Below are positions 58,168 to 64,000 of a stretch of 64,000 bases of DNA, piece after piece. The stretch covers positions 372,001-436,000 of the forward strand of contig MU394057.1 of the NCBI GenBank assembly GCA_022578605.1, written 5' to 3'. The notes under the pieces are model-generated. The model was not told where the DNA came from and did no database searches. It worked only from the letters and a program-made list of their open reading frames with translations. The DNA comes from Camillea tinctor (Eukaryota; Ascomycota; Sordariomycetes; Xylariales; Xylariaceae). Each line of letters starts with the position of its first letter. The stretch's first letter is position 1. A program made the position numbers and the translations under genes.

Positions 58168-59137
58168 GGACTGTTGCTCCGTCGGTTATCGGCAGGCGTT
58201 ACCAATCGCTTCTTAGACCACCTGGTGGCCAGCTTACATCAAGCTTAAAAGAGCACCTAAAAGAGTACCACCCGTCATACACTGCCGATATATAAAGTAG
58301 GTAAATGCTCCAGATATCAAGGATAGTTTGGTTATATAAGAACCTGTCTACTACCTACCTAACTTTAAGTTGTAACGTTGAACTTAGGTCTCGGTTTTAT
58401 GCGGGTACTCGCTTTGTTGCGGTGCATAGGTAGACTTCGATCTCTTTTCTTGTTTCCTTACCTAACCTAGGTGCTTACACAAGTGATAACACTCCAGTGC
58501 ACTTCTACACTAGATTGCGGTGTTACAAGGATGAGTTTGTTATTCCTCATATCTAACCTAATCTCGCAAAGATGAATGGAATATTTGTACTCCGTACTTG
58601 ATGATTAGTGGTAGGTGCTACCTAAAATATAGTTCTCGATGCCTTGCGCTTCAGGCTTTAACATAGGTAGGGGGTCCTCCAAACTCTTTGGAGATAGCTG
58701 TTAAGCTTTGAGCCAATCAGCGCCTTGCCCAGTGACCCAGCCTCTTCTTTTTTTTTTCTTTTTTCTTTTTTTCTTTTTACTTTTTGCCTGGCCAACCAAA
58801 AAACAATTGGTTTCTGCTAGAGCATTCGTCCGTCTCTAAACAATCTTACCTAAACCAACACATTACATTATCTTTGCAATAGTTTCTAATTGCAAAGCCG
58901 CGCTCCCTTCAAGGCTCATATTCTCTCTCGTTTTCTCTCATCTACGGGAATTTTAAAAATTGAAGAATTAATGACTTTGGTTTGGCTCTAACTGATTACG
59001 ATTTAGCAAATAATTTTCTTGTCTTATTTACCTTCATTTACTATCCTTAAAGTTTTCAACCATTGCCCGACTAGCGCACCGTTTCATACCACGGTCGCGA
59101 TACTATCTACCTAACTAACCATATACGTCTCTAAATA

Positions 59138-60116
59138 ATGGCTGAAGAATACCCCGAGGGTGCTATCCCCGAGGAGCATACCAACCCCGGTGGCGATGTT
59201 GAGATGGGCGAGGGCGAGGGCGAGGCTGGAGACGACCCTAGAGGCTCGGGTCTAACCACGACTGGCGACGGCTCAGAACTTCCTTTTGCTGAGGGCGGAG
59301 ATGTTGAGCCGCGCAAGAGTTTCATCAGCTACCTTACAAGTCCGGTAGTGACCCTGCTTGTGGGTAGCGAGGATACCGAGACTATCCTCACAGCACATCA
59401 AGCACTTCTAGTCCAGAGCCCTTTCTTCGCCGATGCTTGTGCCGCTTTTGCCGATGACGGAAGTGTATGTTATAGCCCTGTGTGATGAAATTCTGCGTAG
59501 TTATCGTTTTCACTAACCCATTCATTCCTCTAGCCGCGGCAAGTTGAACTCCCAGGCGAAGATATCGACGCAGTCGGCTGTTTCCTCGAATATCTCTATA
59601 CCGGAGACTATTTCCCTCGTAAGATCGCGGGCCAACGAACCCTCGAGCAGGATCCATCGCTTCCTAGCGTAGACGAGACCGGTCAACAACTTCTCAAGCA
59701 CGCGCGCGTCTACACCCTGGCTGAAAAGTTTGGGGTGGAGAAGCTGAAGAGCCTCGCGAGCAGCAAGATCCATTGTGTCAACTCGACGGCCAAGGGAGAG
59801 ATCACCTACGCCAGATACATCTACCAATATACCAGCAAGGACGATACGACGGTTCGCGCACCCGTCGCCAACTTCTGGGCCACCCGCAGCCACACGCTGC
59901 GCGCAGAGGCGGAGGAAGAATTCCGTTCGCTGTGCTTGGAGTTTCCTCAGTTCGGTTACGATGTGCTCAGTAAGTCGACCACGGTGATCTCTGAAATACG
60001 GATGCTAACAATTCACAGCGCGTGTGCTCGACGACAAGCTCAAGCGGGAGAGGAACGACAAACTACATCCGGCGCCAGGAAGCGCACGCAAGCGAGCGCG
60101 CCACAGCAACGTCTGA
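59138..60116 (+). CDS. BTB/POZ domain protein
   Basis: Three exons, 59138-59464, 59534-59969 and 60019-60116, give 286 residues. The acidic Gly/Glu-rich N-terminus (about 1-50) is followed by a BTB fold: SPVVTLLVGSED, then TAHQALLVQSPFF, and after the first intron VELPGEDIDAVGCFLEYLYTGDY. ARVYTLAEKFGVEKLKSLA is the conserved helix pair after the BTB core. The C-terminus, in exon 3, is short and very basic (KRARHSNV) and may be a nuclear signal. Introns: GTATGT with a CTAAC branch and CTCTAG; GTAAGT with GCTAACA and CACAG. BTB proteins dimerise or adapt substrates to Cul3 ubiquitin ligases; no other domain is present, so the role is open. Confidence 0.9.
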
Positions 60117-61906
60117 ACGGCACCGATATTCTCCATGTAATCATATATCTACTATTTACTTGGCTTGGCGCTGGGTGGGATATGAATTGGGTTCTCGCGG
60201 GACTCTTAGGATGGGGTACCGCTAATGCTAGCTGCAGCCAGCAAGAATTATACTAATAGATCGGAAGAGCAGGCAGCTAATTTCACTGTATAAATACCTA
60301 CCTAGTTATGCTTGGGCATGTCCCATGTCTTAGCGCATTGATCTTGTAGGAGTAAAGGAAGGATATCTAAGGGCAAAGAGGGAATAGGGATATTTCCTGC
60401 ATCATCACAAGACAACTTTAATATCCCCTTCGACTTTCACATGTTGAAGGTTAACCATGGATATCGCTGCATTTAAGGACCGATAGGGGCAGAAATAATG
60501 TAAGAAGATTGGCTGCTACTGATGCAAAGCTAGGTTAAGCCTACCTAATCCGTACATGTGCCTGCAATATGTAGGTACTATCATCTGTCGGCAATGATGT
60601 CACAGCAATTATCTACATCCTACCTCCTATCACATAGTTAGGACTAACCTTAAACTAGGTTAAAAGGTTAAATTCAATAGGTGTTCGCTCACCCTAGCCC
60701 CTTTTTGCTCTCCTTCACCACCATCTACTATCTACACCTACCTACCTAACTTAGGAACCATTGAAGTCATCGTATAAATTAGGATAAGAAAGCATCATTG
60801 ATACTTCATCTATATTTGAACCTACTTCTTATGTATCAATAGTTTGCTATCGTCAGAACACCATGCATATGTATACGTATATGTATATGTGAGACATTAA
60901 TATGTATGTGTAAGTGGGTAATTGTGCTTGTGTGTGCATACTTCTCTGACCAGGCTCCATACACCTGGAGCGCATATCCATCTACACGGGAGTATAGAAC
61001 CTTTCAGGCAAGGCTGAGGGCTCACTCAAAATGAAAAATTACCACCTTGCTGAAACCCTCGTATTCATACCTAAGCCTCCCAGTTCACTATCTGTCTAGC
61101 TTCAATCCGATTATCAGACTTGCCCCCCTGCTGTCATTCTCACTGCATGCATGCTAATTATATCGGGGCAAATAGGCCAGTCAGGAGCCAGAGATCCTTC
61201 ACAATACGACCACGATCACTATCATTGTCAGACTACTAGCGGAGTTTGGAACCGGACGTGGAATAGCCCGCAATGTGGGTTAGAGAATCCACCATGCCGT
61301 CTTCATCTAAATAGTCTCTGCTCGACGATCTGACTCCCGCCTAGCTTATGGATTGTAGAAAGAGCCTCAAGGGCTGAAAACAACAGGAAGTAAGACGTGC
61401 ATTTCTCGAAGTGTACAAATGACAACCGTGAAATAAATATAGCCCGCGGCCGATCCACAAAAGAGATCCTAGTCAAGTTGCCCCCAACATTCAACAGGAC
61501 TAGGGTTACTAATTTTCACATACGGAATCTGCATTCGGTAGAAGAAATATATGTTGTGGATATCGCAACGTCTACTAAACCAGAGTCTGGAATACGGCCT
61601 TAGCTCGTACGAGAGAAAATACGAGACACGGCCTACTATGGTATGATGCCGTAGATAAATAGACAGGCCATTCTAGGACTGTCTACTGAACAACCTTGGC
61701 ACATACATATATATACATATGCCTAGCAATGGTGTTCTGTTTCCAGACCACTTCGATTCTAGGTCACAACGCTACGGAAGAACCCCCGCACGTCGTTCGT
61801 CCTAGGTGAATCGACATTCTCATAATTCATATTTCCCTGGTTCATCCCTATTCCGGAAGCCTCTTGCGACCTCAATCCTATTTATTCGTTTCGAACACTT
61901 ATCCAG
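60117..61906. other. Intergenic region upstream of the transcription factor
   Basis: About 1.8 kb, AT-rich, including alternating ATAT/TGTA tracts near 60868-60905. Short ORFs at 61151-61333 (+), 61303-61494 (-) and 61397-61603 (+) overlap and lack features. It contains the promoter of the Zn2Cys6 gene. Confidence 0.5.
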
Positions 61907-63757
61907 ATGGTGGGCGTTCCTGGGAGAAGCAAGGCTTGTAACACCTGTCGACGACGAAGGGTTCGCTGTGGTAAGAACGCTCGTTATTCTCAACCATGAC
62001 TCCCCCCCTTAAAAAAAAACGAAAGAAAAAGGGAGGTGATTGTTGCATGTTGTTACTGACTTGTGAAGATAGATGAGGCGAAACCTTTGTGCCATCGCTG
62101 CTCTAAAGGCGGCTTTGAGTGCTTGGGTTATGAGCGTCCTATGCAATGGAGACATACCACTACAACACCTCTACCGACTTCGGATCGCTCATCACCCGAG
62201 GCCAAACGACGGCTAGCCCTTGTCTCCACCGGGGCTTCTCCCACACGTCAGATAAACTTGTCCGCTTTCAAAGAAAACGTTTGTATTGCGTTTATGGCCC
62301 GGAATTTTGTTTGGAGGTCTTACGGCGCTCTCTGGCTCGACCAAGCAGCTGCAGGCAAGCTCGGGGATCTCTCCCTCCAAGCCATCAATGCTCTCTCGCA
62401 GTTGAGCTTCGGCCTTTCCAATAGGATACAGGATGTAGAACTGATGGGTACGACTCTGTATGGGAAATGTTTACGAATCCTGGTCGAGGAATTGGGAAAG
62501 GGGCCCCTGATGGCTAGCAAAGGACAAGAACTACTTATTCCGATCCTTTTACTAATGATGCTTGCTGTTAGTCACCCGTCCCCCTTTCAACATACAGAGC
62601 TTGTATCCTAATGCACTTTAGTCGATACAAAAAGACAGGACCGCCGCTGTCTTCCACCTGAAGGCCGTTGCCAAAATCTTGCGGTTATGCGGCCCCGAGG
62701 AGTTCCAGCAACAACCTTTGAGGAACGCCTTCGAGGCCGCAAGGTGTACACTAGTTCGTAGTCCCTGGATCTGGCTATCTGGGACGAACATTTAGTTGAC
62801 AGTATCCAGCTGATCGCGTCCCTGTTCTCCAGAAGACGTTTATTCCTCGAAGACGAACGCTGGCAATCTATACCTTGGGCACTTGCCCCTTCAGAAAAGT
62901 CACCACAATCACATCTTGTCGATATATTCCTTGCGATTCCTGGGCTTCTAGAGGACTATCGCCGAATTGACAACTTAGGATTCGATTTAGACGAAGAGTC
63001 GAACAATTCATATAGCTTCCCAAATCAACATGCGATGCTGCATTCATCATTGTGTGATCGAATTTTGGCTCAACTCGAAAAGCTATATCGTTGGCGCTGG
63101 GACTGGCAGTCCAGATACGGCCAACACGTCACTGTAGGTACAACTGGCTGGCGTCCGGACAGTGCTGCCATCAAAGCCCTTGGGTCAAGTGACCATTCCC
63201 GGATGCTAGATCGTTTGCATTTCGACCGACCCGTATACGCCAACGATATAACCCTATACAACGCAACCCTTATGTGGTTACTGTCTCTACTATGGAAGTT
63301 GAAATCTTCCCAAGCAGTATCCATAATTGATGCATGTGCACGACGAGCAGACCCCTTTTCTAGTAATTACCCACAACATCCTAGCCTATATCACCAAGAA
63401 GGAGAAGTTATGATGCCCTCCCAACATATCTCATTCGAGCCGCTTACACGGCCTGGATCATCTGTGTCGATCCGGGATCCTGCGATGGAGATCTGTCAGG
63501 TCTACGAATGGCAGTCGCGACATCACGACCAACACGCGGCATCGGGCGACCAGACCTGTCTTTATCTCTTCCCTATCGGTATGGCGCGCACTGCTCTGGG
63601 TGCCGACTCGGACGGTCAGAGGTGGATCACAACGATGCTGGCCTCGAGCCCAATCACTGCGGGCTATGGAGAGGGAGGCGGTAATGTTGTCGGGTTTAGC
63701 TCTTACATTACGAAGAACGCGCTGGGCCCCGACATTGATAGAGATACTCAGTGCTAG
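61907..63757 (+). CDS. Zn2Cys6 fungal-type transcription factor
   Basis: Four exons, 61907-61970, 62073-62566, 62622-62753 and 62810-63757, give 545 residues. The N-terminus has C11-x2-C14-x6-C21-x6-C28-x2-C31-x6-C38, a canonical binuclear zinc cluster that binds DNA triplets such as CGG, with a basic CRRRRVRC stretch. The first intron splits the cluster right after Cys21, a common position in this family. The rest matches the layout of the fungal-specific regulatory domain, with the motif FLEDERW following the third intron. Intron 3 has an unusual GTTCGT donor and is 56 nt; skipping it would stop translation early, whereas splicing restores the family's usual junction. Target genes are unknown; none of the CAZyme genes is adjacent. 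Confidence 0.88.
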
Positions 63758-64000
63758 GAAGAATCGCGAGGCGTATGCATCAACCCAAGGTTAACAAGTG
63801 AAGGCGATGCGCTATAGAGAGGCATTGGGTATGGCACGAGAGACCCAGTTTAGAGACCGGCAAACTAACACGGCAAACATGGTGATGGAGACGGAAGATG
63901 ATGGATCTATGAGCAATCGATATTCTCTCAAGGACAGTGTACAACACAAAAAAGGAGTTGAGCCCCGATATTCAGTAACCATTACACATAACACACATAC
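63758..64000. other. 3' flank to the window edge
   Basis: About 240 bases after the transcription factor stop. No ORF that continues out of the window is convincing. Confidence 0.4.

Larger units (their letters stand above)
55273..59137. other. Long intergenic region, no recognisable gene
   Basis: About 3.9 kb of mainly AT-rich DNA. Contents: a GTACTACT-type short tandem repeat (about 55795-55828), a perfect 16-bp palindrome (56232-56247), a 29-bp perfect hairpin (57398-57426), a three-copy 14-bp tandem repeat (58125-58167) and a T-rich tract (about 58745-58790). The ORFs at 55419-55760 (+) and 56789-57121 (+) show no domain. The right end holds the promoter of the BTB gene. Confidence 0.55.

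Noticed and set aside
12609..63757. Secondary-metabolite biosynthetic cluster
   Set aside because: A monooxygenase, an MFS carrier, a flavin oxidase and a Zn2Cys6 factor are present, but they are scattered over 50 kb among unrelated genes and no backbone synthase is present.

Overview
This is a 64 kb stretch of nuclear DNA from a filamentous ascomycete (Pezizomycotina). The evidence is short GT-AG introns (about 50-110 nt, often with a CTAAC/CTGAC-like branch site), a Zn2Cys6 regulator, an F-box protein, HRI1, secreted plant-polymer-degrading enzymes, and long AT-rich intergenic DNA. The class is probably Sordariomycetes, but that is a guess from style. I rebuilt spliced models by reading splice sites and keeping frame and family conservation; none has transcript support.

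Layout. 1-8.5 kb: no recognisable gene. 8.5-11.2 kb: large single-exon membrane/coiled-coil protein of unknown function. 12.6-14.1 kb: salicylate-hydroxylase-like flavin monooxygenase with a concealed in-frame intron. 15.9-18.2 kb (-): nine-exon Dal5/TNA1-type MFS transporter, convergent with the monooxygenase. 21.2-21.5 kb: MITE-like inverted-repeat element about 430 bp upstream of a tannase/feruloyl esterase (21.9-23.7 kb). 24.1-24.8 kb (-): HRI1-family protein, divergent from a secreted covalent-flavin oxidase (25.9-27.8 kb). 28.6-31.7 kb (-): GH3 beta-glucosidase. 35.0-35.6 kb (-): apparently decayed gene. 37-38.8 kb: F-box protein. 39.6 kb: small hypothetical. 41.9-44.4 kb: two divergently transcribed, homologous secreted proteins of unknown function. 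44.7-45.9 kb: APH-fold kinase-like protein, convergent with a GH105 unsaturated glycuronyl hydrolase (46.0-47.2 kb, -). 49.8 kb: intron-containing tRNA-Thr(AGT). 50.6-51.7 kb: HAL2/MET22-type bisphosphate nucleotidase. 52.2-53.0 kb: proline-rich hypothetical. 53.7-55.3 kb (-): PAP2-family membrane protein. 59.1-60.1 kb: BTB/POZ protein. 61.9-63.8 kb: Zn2Cys6 transcription factor.

Function. Four secreted enzymes (tannase/feruloyl esterase, covalent-flavin oxidase, GH3, GH105) between 21.9 and 47.2 kb fit breakdown of plant cell-wall phenolic esters, cellobiose-type oligosaccharides and pectin fragments. The monooxygenase and organic-anion transporter could serve uptake and hydroxylation of an aromatic acid, but this is inference from proximity. 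The genes are interleaved with housekeeping genes on both strands and do not form a classical secondary-metabolite cluster: no polyketide synthase, NRPS or terpene synthase is seen. The least explained items are the divergent secreted paralogue pair and the large protein at 8.5 kb.
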